Shown: positions 49,378 through 57,987 of the stretch, piece by piece
Position numbering within the stretch: the first letter of the stretch is position 1
Layout: each line of letters opens with the position of its first letter
Source: Chitinophaga rhizosphaerae
GTDB lineage: Bacteria; Bacteroidota; Bacteroidia; Chitinophagales; Chitinophagaceae
Reading direction: 5' to 3'
NCBI RefSeq assembly: GCF_003958645.1
Contig: NZ_RXLO01000014.1
Coordinates: forward strand, 1 to 64,000
DNA length: 64,000 nt
Position numbers and translations under genes: made by a program
Notes under the pieces: generated by a model
The model's database searches: none
Told to the model about the DNA's origin: nothing
What the model saw: only the letters and a program-made list of their open reading frames with translations

Positions 49378-49752
49378 TTAGTGTTTCTTCTGAACAGGGC
49401 CTCCACCGTCTTCCGGTTTCTTGCAGCACTTGGGCAGATCGTTGTAGGAATCCACGTTGGCGGTTACATCGTCGGCATCGTACCCAACATTCGCAATAGC
49501 GGTTTTGATGTTCTCGATATTGGTACGGTCGGTATAGTATTTCACCGTCGCTTCTTTCTTCTTCACGTCCACCACCATGGATTTTACGCCCTCTTCTTTC
49601 AGGAAATACCGCTGGATCGCGTCTTTGCACATATTGCACTGAACGCTCGGTACCTTGATCTTCGCCGTTACCAGCGTTCCTTTCTTCGCCTGGGCCATCG
49701 CTGAACCCGTAACAGCCAGCATCAGCACCAGCATCATTTTAATGATACGCAT
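49378..49752 (-). CDS. secreted heavy-metal-associated (HMA) domain protein
   Basis: A 124-residue protein with signal peptide ending GSAMAQ and an HMA ferredoxin-like fold (about 28-100). The metal site is Cys39-Asn-Met-Cys42 (SVQCNMCKDAI), followed by GVKSMVVDVKKKEATVKYY. A Cys-Cys pair lies near the C-terminus (LPKCCKKPEDGGG) before a His-ending tail, a possible second metal site. It could carry copper or another soft metal in the periplasm. Single gene. Confidence 0.88.
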   Translation of the reverse strand: MRIIKMMLVLMLAVTGSAMAQAKKGTLVTAKIKVPSVQCNMCKDAIQRYFLKEEGVKSMVVDVKKKEATVKYYTDRTNIENIKTAIANVGYDADDVTANVDSYNDLPKCCKKPEDGGGPVQKKH

Positions 49753-49806
49753 AGGATGAATAGTTTTTAATCTCTCACAATATACGATTTCATCGCAATA
49801 TATCGG

Positions 49807-50442
49807 CTATTTCCCCCACACATCGGGAGCCGTGCGCCAGGCTTGCAAAGTAGCCTGTTCGTCGGGCCCTACCTGGCCTTTTTCCACCGCCAGTTCAATC
49901 AGGGCGGCGTAGTTGCTCAGGGAACGGAAGGGAACATTCGCCGTTTCGAAAGCCTTCACGGCTATATCGAACCCGTAATTGAAGATAGACACCATCCCGA
50001 TCACTTCGCCCCCCGCTGCGCGGATCGCCTGCACGGCTTCCAGGCTGCTTTTGCCGGTGGAAATGAGGTCTTCCACCACCACAACCGGCTGACCCGGCTG
50101 CAACACCCCTTCGATCTGGTTACCCATCCCATGCTCTTTCGGCTTGGAACGCACGTAGATGAACGGCAGCTTCAGCTGATCGGCCACCATGGCGCCATGC
50201 GGGATGCCCGCCGTTGCCACGCCCGCGATCACCGCGGCTTCCGGCCATGTCTCGAACACTACGTTGCACAGCTCGGACTTGATGTAATCCCGGACATACG
50301 GATAAGACAATACCTTGCGGTTGTCGCAATAAATCGGGGATTTCCAGCCCGAAGCCCAGGTGAAAGGCTGGGCAGGACTCAGTTTTACGGCTTGTATCTG
50401 TAACAGTTTCTCTGCTACCTGTTTTTCGCTGATATTGTTCAT
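49807..50442 (-). CDS. pyrE: orotate phosphoribosyltransferase
   Basis: A 211-residue enzyme of pyrimidine synthesis joining orotate and PRPP. The PRPP-binding motif is VVVVEDLISTGKSS; FTWASGWKSPIYCDNRK is the conserved N-terminal orotate-site segment; GVATAGIPHGA follows. The start at 50442 (MNNISEKQVAEKLL) is the family N-terminus. The -7 box lies only 7 bp upstream, so the transcript is probably leaderless or nearly so. Divergent from the NUDIX gene. Confidence 0.97.
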   Translation of the reverse strand: MNNISEKQVAEKLLQIQAVKLSPAQPFTWASGWKSPIYCDNRKVLSYPYVRDYIKSELCNVVFETWPEAAVIAGVATAGIPHGAMVADQLKLPFIYVRSKPKEHGMGNQIEGVLQPGQPVVVVEDLISTGKSSLEAVQAIRAAGGEVIGMVSIFNYGFDIAVKAFETANVPFRSLSNYAALIELAVEKGQVGPDEQATLQAWRTAPDVWGK

Positions 50443-50449
50443 AACGGCG

Positions 50450-50457
50450 CAAAAGTA
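50450..50457 (-). promoter_or_regulatory. -7 box of pyrE
   Basis: Minus strand TACTTTTG (TAnnTTTG), ending 7 nt before the pyrE ATG. No -33 TTG at the usual distance. Confidence 0.55.
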
Positions 50458-50477
50458 CGATGAATAATGCAAAGGAT

Positions 50478-50485
50478 TATTTTTG
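50478..50485 (+). promoter_or_regulatory. -7 box of the NUDIX gene
   Basis: TATTTTTG (TAnnTTTG) ending 4 nt before the NUDIX ATG at 50490. No -33 TTG at the usual distance. Back to back with the pyrE box, 20 bp apart. Confidence 0.5.
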
Positions 50486-50489
50486 CGGC

Positions 50490-51116
50490 ATGGAAACACC
50501 GATACATATATATATTAATGAACGCCCGCTCCTGATCGCCGGCCTCCACACACCGCTCCCCGCCCAATTCACCGGCGCCACCACCCTCTTCAACCCGCCT
50601 GCGGCCGAAGTGGCCCAAACCATCGCCCTGCTCGAAAAGAACCAGCTTCCGGCCGTCGTGTTCCGGACCGGCGAAGCCGATGCCCTCCTCGAACAGGTCA
50701 AAAGCCATTTTACGGTGCTCGTGGCAGCGGGTGGCCTGGTCACCAACGAAGCGGGAGACATCCTCCTCATGTTCCGCCGCGGCAAGTGGGACCTTCCCAA
50801 AGGCAAACAGGACGATGGTGAAAGCCTCGAAGCCTGCGCCCTTCGCGAAGTCCAGGAAGAAACAGGGCTTTCGAACGTAACCCTCGGCCGCCTCATCACC
50901 GAAACCTACCACTACTATTCCCTCAAAGGAAAAAACATACTCAAGCACAGCTACTGGTACCGCATGCACTTCTTCGGCTCGGAGCTCACCGTTCCCCAGA
51001 TCGAAGAAGACATTATGGACATCCAGTGGATCAAGCCCGAGCATATCGCCCGGTATATGCCCTACTCTTACCAAAACATCGTGGACGTGCTCACCAAAGC
51101 CGGCTACGCAGCCTAA
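50490..51116 (+). CDS. NUDIX hydrolase
   Basis: A 208-residue protein with a complete NUDIX box in the middle (GKQDDGESLEACALREVQEE then TGL), which binds Mg2+ for hydrolysis of a nucleoside diphosphate linked to another moiety. The N-terminal 80 residues are a separate alpha/beta part (HIYINERPLLIAGLHTPLPAQ..) seen in some Bacteroidota NUDIX proteins. The start METPIHIYI at 50490 is chosen; a start 30 bp upstream would lie in the promoter. A methyltransferase gene follows after 5 bp. Substrate unknown. Confidence 0.9.
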   Translation: METPIHIYINERPLLIAGLHTPLPAQFTGATTLFNPPAAEVAQTIALLEKNQLPAVVFRTGEADALLEQVKSHFTVLVAAGGLVTNEAGDILLMFRRGKWDLPKGKQDDGESLEACALREVQEETGLSNVTLGRLITETYHYYSLKGKNILKHSYWYRMHFFGSELTVPQIEEDIMDIQWIKPEHIARYMPYSYQNIVDVLTKAGYAA

Positions 51117-51121
51117 CCCTC

Positions 51122-51841
51122 ATGAGCGCCCAATCCCACTACGAAAACCACCTCGCCGCGTTCTACGCATGGATGTCGGGGAATTTCGAAACGAAGCAAC
51201 AGGAGCAGCAGGACTGGTTCTCCAGCCACGGCGTGCTCCCACGGGGCAACAAGGTAGCCATCGACCTTGGCGCCGGCCACGGCCTGCAGTCGGTTTCCCT
51301 GGCGAAGCTGGGGTTCACGGTGTTTGCCGTCGACTTTAACCAGCACCTGCTGTCTGAACTGAACGCCCGGGCCAAAGGGCTTCCCATCCGCACCGTGCCG
51401 GCCGATCTGAAAAATGTGCCGCAATACGCCACGGAAGCCGAGCTCATCACCTGTATGGGCGATACCCTCACGCACCTGGACAGTTTCGGAACCGTCCGGG
51501 ACCTTATCCAGCAATGGTTTGCGCTGTTACCGGCAGGCGGGCGCATCGCCCTGTCGTTCCGCGATCTCACGGAAGAACTTTTCGGCGAACAGCGGTTCAT
51601 CCCCGTAAAGGCGGACGATCAGCGGATCCACACCTGTTTCCTGGAATACGAACCGGGATTTGTGCGGGTGTACGACCAATTGCTGGAAAAACACAACGGG
51701 GAATGGGTACAGAAAGTGAGCAGTTACCGGAAACTGCGTATGGGAGCGGGTTTAGTGAAGGAAATGCTCGCAGGTGCGGGGTTCCGCGTCGTGCAGCACG
51801 ACGTCATCGCCAGGATGCAATACCTGCTGGCGGAAAAATAA
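51122..51841 (+). CDS. class I SAM-dependent methyltransferase
   Basis: A 239-residue methyltransferase with motif I AIDLGAGHGLQSVSLAKLG (about 43-61), an acidic end of strand 2 (VFAVDFN) and the LLPAGGRIALSFRDL strand 4/5 region. Target not evident. It is coupled to the NUDIX gene with a 5-bp gap. It ends 1 bp before the stop of the convergent thioesterase gene, leaving no room for a terminator. Confidence 0.85.
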   Translation: MSAQSHYENHLAAFYAWMSGNFETKQQEQQDWFSSHGVLPRGNKVAIDLGAGHGLQSVSLAKLGFTVFAVDFNQHLLSELNARAKGLPIRTVPADLKNVPQYATEAELITCMGDTLTHLDSFGTVRDLIQQWFALLPAGGRIALSFRDLTEELFGEQRFIPVKADDQRIHTCFLEYEPGFVRVYDQLLEKHNGEWVQKVSSYRKLRMGAGLVKEMLAGAGFRVVQHDVIARMQYLLAEK

Positions 51842-51842
51842 T

Positions 51843-52289
51843 TTACCCTTCTGTTCTTTTGGCCAGCACGGCTACGGTCAGCCGGCTTACGCAGACCAGC
51901 TTGTGATGGTCGTCGGTAATGCGGATGTCCCACACATGCGTGGCGGAGCCGATATGCAGCGGCGTGGCGATGGCGTGCACATACCCTTCGCGGACGCCGC
52001 GGACGTGGTTGGCATTGATCTCCAGGCCTACGCAGATTTGTTTTTCCGGATCGATGATCAGCGCGGAAGCCACACTGCCCACGGTTTCCGCGAGTGCAGC
52101 CGATGCGCCGCCGTGCAGCAGCCCGTAAGGTTGCACCGTGCGATGGTCTACCGGCATCATGGCGCGCAGGTAATCAGGGCCGATCTCGGTAAACTCCATC
52201 CCTACCCAGGCGCCCATGGTGTTGCGACCGTTCTCGTTCAGTTGGTCCAGGGAAATGTCCAGCGAAAACCAGATGGGTTTCATAGCCAA
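51843..52289 (-). CDS. PaaI-type hotdog-fold thioesterase
   Basis: A 148-residue hotdog-fold protein with the PaaI/MenI-like core (MPVDHRTVQPYGLLHGGASAALAETVGS shown in parts): the QPYGLLHGG loop and catalytic Glu in ALAET. The family hydrolyses acyl-CoA esters such as DHNA-CoA or phenylacetyl-CoA metabolites. It is the last gene of the DUF3822-rsmD-coaD operon, 7 bp after coaD. Confidence 0.9.
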   Translation of the reverse strand: MAMKPIWFSLDISLDQLNENGRNTMGAWVGMEFTEIGPDYLRAMMPVDHRTVQPYGLLHGGASAALAETVGSVASALIIDPEKQICVGLEINANHVRGVREGYVHAIATPLHIGSATHVWDIRITDDHHKLVCVSRLTVAVLAKRTEG

Positions 52290-52296
52290 AGTTTTA

Positions 52297-52779
52297 TTAA
52301 GAAAGTTTGGAATATTGGAGGGAAGACGACACCGCTTTCGGCAGGAACTGCGCCGCGTCGCCGCCGTTCCGGATCACGTCGCGCACGAGGGTGCTGGCGA
52401 TGGTCGAAAATTCGGGGGAGCAGGTCAGGAAGATGGTTTCCACTTCGTGGTCCATTTTGCGGTTGATATCTGCGATCGCTTTTTCGTATTCGAAATCGGC
52501 TACATACCGGATACCGCGGAGGATGAACCGGGCCCCGATCTGTTTGCAGAAATTCACGGTCAGCCCTTCGTACGACGTCACTTCCACCGTTGGCTGGTCT
52601 TTATAAATCTCGCGCAGCCATTCCACACGCTGTTCCACCGAAAACATGGGCACTTTGCCGGAATTGACGCCGATGCCGATCACGAGTTTATCGAAAAGCG
52701 GCAGGGCACGGTCGATGATATCGGTATGGCCGAGCGTTACGGGATCGAAGGTACCGGGGAAAAGACAGATTCTTTGCAT
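52297..52779 (-). CDS. coaD: pantetheine-phosphate adenylyltransferase
   Basis: A 160-residue nucleotidyltransferase catalysing the fourth step of coenzyme A synthesis. The nucleotide motif GTFDPVTLGHTDII (TxGH) is at residues 9-22; the RGIRYVADFEYEKAIADIN region and the SSTLVRDVI-like SSIASTLVRDVI segment are present. Conserved neighbour of rsmD in this phylum; 10-bp gap. Confidence 0.97.
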   Translation of the reverse strand: MQRICLFPGTFDPVTLGHTDIIDRALPLFDKLVIGIGVNSGKVPMFSVEQRVEWLREIYKDQPTVEVTSYEGLTVNFCKQIGARFILRGIRYVADFEYEKAIADINRKMDHEVETIFLTCSPEFSTIASTLVRDVIRNGGDAAQFLPKAVSSSLQYSKLS

Positions 52780-52789
52780 ATGGTTTGCG

Positions 52790-53353
52790 TTATTCGCCGG
52801 AAGGGGTTTTCAGTTCCTCCCGGTTGATGAAAATAGTAAAGATCGTGGTGCCGTAGTGCCGTTCCGCCCGGAAGTAGGGATAATGACGAAAATCGTTCCT
52901 GCGGGTATGTTCCAGCACGAACCATCCCTCTTCCTTCAGCATGCCTTTTTCGAAAACGAGTTTCGGCAGCGCTTCCATGTTGCCCAGTTCGTAGGGCGGG
53001 TCGGCGAAAATGAAATCGAACGGGGCGCCGCCTTGCTGGAGGAATTTGAAAGCGTCCATCTTCACGATGTGCGTGCTTACGTCCAGCTGTCCGGCTGTTT
53101 TGGCGATAAAACCCGCCATGGTATTGTCTTTCTCCACCACTGTCAGGTTCGTGGCCCCGCGGGAGGCCAGTTCGAACGTAATGCTGCCCGTGCCGCCGAA
53201 GAGTTCGAGGCAGCGCAGTTCGGGGATGTCGAGATTGTTTTCGATGATATTGAAAAGGCCGCCCTTCGCGATGTCGGTAGTGGGCCGTGTATGCGGCATG
53301 TTGGCAGGCGGATGGATGCGGCGCCCGCCCAGTGCGCCACCGATTATACGCAT
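52790..53353 (-). CDS. rsmD: 16S rRNA (guanine966-N2)-methyltransferase RsmD
   Basis: A 187-residue enzyme that methylates G966 of 16S rRNA. It begins MRIIGGALGGRRIHPPANMPHTRPTTDIAK (in part), has SAM motif ELFGGTGSITFELASRGA (in part, ECLELFGGTG) and the catalytic DPPYELG (usual D/NPPY). The start overlaps the DUF3822 stop by 10 bp. Confidence 0.96.
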   Translation of the reverse strand: MRIIGGALGGRRIHPPANMPHTRPTTDIAKGGLFNIIENNLDIPELRCLELFGGTGSITFELASRGATNLTVVEKDNTMAGFIAKTAGQLDVSTHIVKMDAFKFLQQGGAPFDFIFADPPYELGNMEALPKLVFEKGMLKEEGWFVLEHTRRNDFRHYPYFRAERHYGTTIFTIFINREELKTPSGE

Positions 53354-54240
53354 AACGCCAGGGCGTAAAGATTAAAGAATTGATGAGACGGCATGTCTAC
53401 CATCTTCGGAATGTAAAGGAACCCATCGGGCCGGTACACCCACTCGATGCGCGGCAGGAACCGGCTGAGCTCGGCAAAGACCTGGGAATCTTTCGTGAGC
53501 GACCCGCCGATCTTGATGCGCGACTTCAGCTCGCTGAGCCCCAGCTGCCGGAGGCTGTTCACGGTGTAATACACGATATCGAGGCCGCCGCGGTGGGCGT
53601 ACTGGTGCTGCATGAGCAACTGTCCACCGGCGAAAACGGTCAAGGTAAACTGCTGCGCCTGTACTTCGGCGTAGGCGATGCCTTCCGGTGCGGAGTGGTC
53701 CGCATCCTGGCGGTATGCTTTCAGCAGGGCGGTGTTGGCATGCGCCACATCGTCTGTCGAAAACTCCTTGCGCAGGAACCCCAGCATATCCTTGTCCACC
53801 GAAAACACGTTCACCAGTCCCATATCCGCCAGTTCATCGGCCAGTACCGCGTCCTGCATTTTGTGCGGCAGCGCGGCCTGGAGGTAATCTTTCCGCAGCT
53901 GCTGCTGGTAAAACTCCCGAGGCACGAGTGTATTCTCGGCCGAGGAGAAAGCGAGCAGCACTTTCTTGAAAGCGGTGAAAAGCAGCCTGTCGGCGTCGAA
54001 GATCTGTTCGATCATTTCGAGATCGGCCATGGCAACGGTCCTGGGCTGGTAGCTGTAGCTCTTCAGGGCCAGGAACTTGCGCTGCAGGGGCGCGAGCACG
54101 GCATAGCTGAATGTGCCGGAACCGATCATCACCAGCAGGGTGCAGGTGGTAAGGTCTGTTTCCAGCAACGTCGCGTCGTCTATCGCGTAGGTGGGTTGTA
54201 TGGTATATGCCACGGGCATGATCTGTCTGTTATTCCGCAC
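53344..54240 (-). CDS. DUF3822-family protein
   Basis: A 298-residue protein of a Bacteroidota family whose fold resembles the actin-like ATPases (two lobes with FSYAVLAPLQRKFLALKSY and GGLDIVYYTVNSLRQLGL). It is conserved upstream of rsmD and coaD in this phylum, which suggests a housekeeping role, but none is known. The alternative start MPVAYTIQP (7 codons in) is equally possible. Confidence 0.85.
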   Translation of the reverse strand: MRNNRQIMPVAYTIQPTYAIDDATLLETDLTTCTLLVMIGSGTFSYAVLAPLQRKFLALKSYSYQPRTVAMADLEMIEQIFDADRLLFTAFKKVLLAFSSAENTLVPREFYQQQLRKDYLQAALPHKMQDAVLADELADMGLVNVFSVDKDMLGFLRKEFSTDDVAHANTALLKAYRQDADHSAPEGIAYAEVQAQQFTLTVFAGGQLLMQHQYAHRGGLDIVYYTVNSLRQLGLSELKSRIKIGGSLTKDSQVFAELSRFLPRIEWVYRPDGFLYIPKMVDMPSHQFFNLYALALCV

Positions 54241-54385
54241 AATAATAGTTAAAAATGTTGAGAACCACGGCCGCCGGGGCCTGCAAGATGACCAGCGAAG
54301 GCCCCGGAGGAATCGTTTTCGTCATTAATTCCTTGCCGCCGCATCCCAAACCGTTATTTTTGCCGGGTTTTTACGGTTTACCTTT

Positions 54386-55720
54386 ATGCAAGTCGAAGTA
54401 ACGAACAGGCAGATCATCAAGATCGCCGGCCCCATCTGTCTTTCCCTGATCCTCCCGCAGATCAATCACCTCACCAATGCCGCCTTCCTGGGTCACCTGG
54501 GCGAATTCCCCATCGCGGTAAACGGCATCGCGGGGATTTATACGCTGGTCATCTACATGATCTCCTACGGGATCACCAACGGGATGCAGGTGATGTTTGC
54601 CCGGCGGACGGGCGAACAGAACATCGCGGGCATGGGGCCCATTTTCAGCAACGGACTGGTCCTGTCCATGGGCATGTCGCTCCTCGGCATCCTCATCACG
54701 GAAACCCTCGCCCCTGCGTTCTTCCGTGCTTCCCTGCACGACCCGCACATTATCGAAGCGGCGTCGGAGTTCACGCGCATCCGGATCTGGGGGCTCCCCT
54801 TCCTCATGCTCATGCGGCTTTGCACCTCCTTATATATCGGTACCGGCAACACGAAGCTGCTGGTGATCATTTCCCTTTTCCAGGAAATCACCAACATCGT
54901 GTTCGACTACGGGCTTATTTTCGGTAAGCTGGGGCTCCCCGCGCTGGGGCTTAACGGGGCGGCCTACGCGTCCATCCTGGCGGAGATCGCTGGTTTCGCC
55001 GCGGCATGGGTGCTGCTGCTGCTCGGTAAATTCAATGTCAAATACGAGCTGTTCACCCGCCTGCGGCCCACCTGGAGCGGTTGCCGGAGCATCCTGGTGA
55101 TTTCCGCGCCGCTGGTCGTGCAGTACCTTTTCAGCATCGGCAGCTGGCTGATCTTCTTCATATTCATCGAGCACCTCGGGCAGCGGCCCCTGGCCATTTC
55201 CAATATGATGCGGAGTATTTTCGGGTTGTTCGGGATTTTCACCTGGGCGTTCGGCTCCACCTGCAACACCATGGTTTCCAACCTGATCGGTCAGGGCCGG
55301 GAAAACGAGGTCATGACCATGGTCAAAAAGATCACGAAGCTGTCTGTCATCTGCTCCGTCGCCATCTGCCTCATCATCAGCATTTTCCCCACGCTTTGGC
55401 TGCGGATCTATACGACAGACGTGACACTTATGACCGAGGCCCTTCCGTCCATGTACGTATGTATGGTGGTGATGATCCTCGCGTCCGTGACCGCCGTGGT
55501 ATTCAACGGTGTAACGGGAACGGGCGACACGCGGATCAACCTCGGCATCGAAATCATCGCCGTGATCGCATACCTTACCTATTGCATCGTGGTGATAGAA
55601 AAGATGCACAGCCAGCTGCACTGGGCCTGGTTTGCGGAGTTCGTATACTGGACGTCGATGGGCTCGCTGGCCTGGCTGTACCTGAAAAGCGGCCGGTGGA
55701 AAGGTAAAAAGCTGGCGTAA
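54386..55720 (+). CDS. MATE-family efflux transporter
   Basis: A 444-residue inner-membrane transporter of about 12 helices in two MATE repeats (QINHLTNAAFLGHLGEFPIAV.. and VQYLFSIGSWLIFFIFIEHLG.., ending in a NGVTGTGDTRINL segment). MATE proteins expel cationic drugs or metabolites against Na+ or H+. Five bases separate its stop from the stop of the convergent TPR gene. Confidence 0.93.
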   Translation: MQVEVTNRQIIKIAGPICLSLILPQINHLTNAAFLGHLGEFPIAVNGIAGIYTLVIYMISYGITNGMQVMFARRTGEQNIAGMGPIFSNGLVLSMGMSLLGILITETLAPAFFRASLHDPHIIEAASEFTRIRIWGLPFLMLMRLCTSLYIGTGNTKLLVIISLFQEITNIVFDYGLIFGKLGLPALGLNGAAYASILAEIAGFAAAWVLLLLGKFNVKYELFTRLRPTWSGCRSILVISAPLVVQYLFSIGSWLIFFIFIEHLGQRPLAISNMMRSIFGLFGIFTWAFGSTCNTMVSNLIGQGRENEVMTMVKKITKLSVICSVAICLIISIFPTLWLRIYTTDVTLMTEALPSMYVCMVVMILASVTAVVFNGVTGTGDTRINLGIEIIAVIAYLTYCIVVIEKMHSQLHWAWFAEFVYWTSMGSLAWLYLKSGRWKGKKLA

Positions 55721-55725
55721 GGCCG

Positions 55726-56481
55726 TTATTGCATACTGTCGAGGAGCTTTTTGCACTCGGCTTTGTAACCGGGATCGTCCTGGTAAATAGGCCGGAGGCG
55801 CATGGCTTTGTTGAGGATTTCCATGGCCTGGGTTTCCTGGTTGTTCTGCCGGAAAGCGATGGCGAGGTCGAGGTAGTTGAGGATGAACGACGGCGTGAGC
55901 TGGCGGCATTTCTCGTAATTGGCGATCGCGTCTTCCAGCGTAGCGGCCGGCATTCCGCCGAAAAGCACCTTGGCGGCGGCTTTTTCGATGGAACTGAGGT
56001 TATAGATATCGAAGTTCCATTTACCGAGCAGGTGGAAGGCTTCGCCGTAATCGGGTTTGAACTTGATGGCGAGGTCTACGTACTTCTTCACTTCTTTCGC
56101 GGCGGCCACTTTCTCCTTGGCGCCGGAAACCTGCGCGATGCGGGCCCAGGCGAGGGCCATGGCGTAGTTGGATTCGGGGTTTTCGACATCCACCTTCATG
56201 GCTTCATAAGCGAATATCTTCGCGTTGTTGAACCATTCCATTTTGGCGGATTTATCTTTCTGGCGGGCGCCTTCGCGGCTGCAGATGAGGCTGCTCTGGT
56301 TGAGGGCGGTCACGTTGCCGGGGTCTGCCTGGAGGATGTCTTTATATTGTTGCAGCGCCTCGGTCTCCTTCATTTGCAGGGTGAGCTGTTTAGCCTGCGC
56401 GAGGGATTCCTCGACCGTTTGGCTGAACGAAGCGAGCGCCAGCATGGAGGCGCAACACAGTAAAAAGGTTTTCTTAAGCAT
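55726..56481 (-). CDS. secreted TPR-like protein
   Basis: A 251-residue protein with signal peptide MLKKTFLLCCASMLALASFSQ and helical tetratricopeptide-type repeats across the rest (EALQQYKDILQADPGNVTALNQ.., KYVDLAIKFKPDYGEAFHLLG.., ILNKAMRLRPIYQDDPGYK in parts). Likely a periplasmic scaffolding protein; no partner can be named. Single gene. Confidence 0.85.
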   Translation of the reverse strand: MLKKTFLLCCASMLALASFSQTVEESLAQAKQLTLQMKETEALQQYKDILQADPGNVTALNQSSLICSREGARQKDKSAKMEWFNNAKIFAYEAMKVDVENPESNYAMALAWARIAQVSGAKEKVAAAKEVKKYVDLAIKFKPDYGEAFHLLGKWNFDIYNLSSIEKAAAKVLFGGMPAATLEDAIANYEKCRQLTPSFILNYLDLAIAFRQNNQETQAMEILNKAMRLRPIYQDDPGYKAECKKLLDSMQ

Positions 56482-56589
56482 AGGAACGAATTGAATTTAA
56501 CAGGTTCCCAAAAATAAGGATTTTCCCAGCCCGGCTACATGCTGGACATGGTTTCTACACAGGCGGCCGGACATATAACGTTGCCGGCC

Positions 56590-56940
56590 TCAGTATTGTT
56601 TCTCCAAAGCCACGCAGGAGTAAGCCAGGTCTCCTCCGAACGGGGGCGCCTGCTTCCGCAGCGTCACCTTCGAATAGCGGATGACCGGAAAACGCGCTTT
56701 CATTTTCACCGAAATATCATGCACCACCTGTTCCAGCAATTGCTGCGGCACCTCCATCACTTCTTTGGAAATGGCAAACAATGCTTCATAGTTCACCGAT
56801 TCTCCCAGCTGCGAAGGGTGTTCCGGTTCGGGGAGCCGCACGAGCACGTCCAGTACGAAATGATTGCCGATGATGCGTTCCTGTTCGTAAAACCCGTGAT
56901 GGGCGAAGAAACGGACGCTCTCCAACGCAATGGTCAGCAT
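56590..56940 (-). CDS. folB: dihydroneopterin aldolase
   Basis: A 116-residue enzyme of folate synthesis (7,8-dihydroneopterin to 6-hydroxymethyl-dihydropterin). Matches the family throughout: FFAHHGFYEQERIIGNHFVLDV, SVNYEALFAISKEVM, and the C-terminal VTLRKQAPPFGGDLAYSCV in parts. Tyr in GFYEQE and Lys in LRKQAPP are the likely catalytic residues. It lies downstream of trxB but with a terminator between. Confidence 0.94.
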   Translation of the reverse strand: MLTIALESVRFFAHHGFYEQERIIGNHFVLDVLVRLPEPEHPSQLGESVNYEALFAISKEVMEVPQQLLEQVVHDISVKMKARFPVIRYSKVTLRKQAPPFGGDLAYSCVALEKQY

Positions 56941-56957
56941 ATGAAAAGATTAAAAGG

Positions 56958-56984
56958 AAAGGGCCGACGTTCCATCGGCCCTTT
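56958..56984. terminator. terminator after trxB
   Basis: Perfect 10-bp stem AAAGGGCCGA / TCGGCCCTTT with a 7-nt loop, 12 bp past the trxB stop on the minus strand, followed there by CCTTTTAATC. Confidence 0.8.
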
Positions 56985-56995
56985 CGTATGTAAAT

Positions 56996-57943
56996 TTAGT
57001 GTCCTTTTGCGGAAAGGTAACGCTCGGCGTCGAGCGCTGCCATGCAACCGCTGCCGGCGGCCGTTACGGCCTGGCGGTAGTTTTTGTCCTGCACGTCTCC
57101 GCAAGCGAAAACGCCTTCCACGCTGGTTTTGGTAGTACCGGGGATGGTTTTGATGTATCCCTGCTCGTCCATCTCCAGCTGGCCGTTGAAGATACCGGAG
57201 TTAGGCTGGTGGCCGATCGCTACGAAGAACGCGCTCACGGGGATCGTTTTTTCTTCTTTGGTCTGGGTATTGAGGATGCGAACGCCTTCCACTTTATTTT
57301 CCCCTACTACTTCCAGGGTTTCGGAGTTCCAGTAAACCATGATATTGGAGGTTTTGAGGACGCGGTCCTGCATTACCTTCGACGCTCTCATTTCGTGACG
57401 GCGCACGAGCATGTGTACGTTGGAGCAGATTTTGGAAAGATAGAGGGCTTCTTCGGCGGCGGTGTCTCCCGCGCCAACGATAGCTGCTTCCTTACCCCGG
57501 AAGAAGAAGCCGTCGCACACGGCGCACGCCGAAACGCCGCTGCCGTTGAGGCGCTGTTCAGACGGCAGGCCCAGCCATTTGGCGGAGGCGCCGGTGGCTA
57601 TGATGATCGCATCGGCGGTGATGGTTTTTTCCTCGTCGATCACAACCTTGTACGGCTGCGACGAAAAATCTACGGAAGTAGCCATGCCATAGCGGATATC
57701 GGCTCCCATGCGGGCGGCCTGTTTTTCGAAGTCCACCATCATTTCCGGGCCCTGGATGCCTTCGGGGTATCCGGGATAGTTTTCCACTTCCGTGGTGATG
57801 GTGAGCTGGCCTCCGGGCTGGATGCCCTGGTAGAGGACGGGCTTCAGGTTTGCTCTGGCGGCATAGATGGCTGCGGTGTACCCTGCGGGGCCGGAGCCGA
57901 TGATCAGGACATGTGCATGTTCCTGGTTAGTGTTTTTTTCCAT
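56996..57943 (-). CDS. trxB: thioredoxin-disulfide reductase
   Basis: A 315-residue flavoenzyme that reduces thioredoxin with NADPH. FAD motif IIGSGPAGYTAAIYAARA (14-31), redox cysteines Cys140 and Cys143 (SACAVCDGFF), NADPH motif VGAGDTAAEEALYLSKI and the C-terminal FACGDVQDKNYRQAVTAAGSG are all present. Normal length. Confidence 0.97.
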   Translation of the reverse strand: MEKNTNQEHAHVLIIGSGPAGYTAAIYAARANLKPVLYQGIQPGGQLTITTEVENYPGYPEGIQGPEMMVDFEKQAARMGADIRYGMATSVDFSSQPYKVVIDEEKTITADAIIIATGASAKWLGLPSEQRLNGSGVSACAVCDGFFFRGKEAAIVGAGDTAAEEALYLSKICSNVHMLVRRHEMRASKVMQDRVLKTSNIMVYWNSETLEVVGENKVEGVRILNTQTKEEKTIPVSAFFVAIGHQPNSGIFNGQLEMDEQGYIKTIPGTTKTSVEGVFACGDVQDKNYRQAVTAAGSGCMAALDAERYLSAKGH

Positions 57944-57987
57944 GCTGTTGTTTTCTGCTTGTTGGTTTGGTTTGGTTTTGATTTCGA

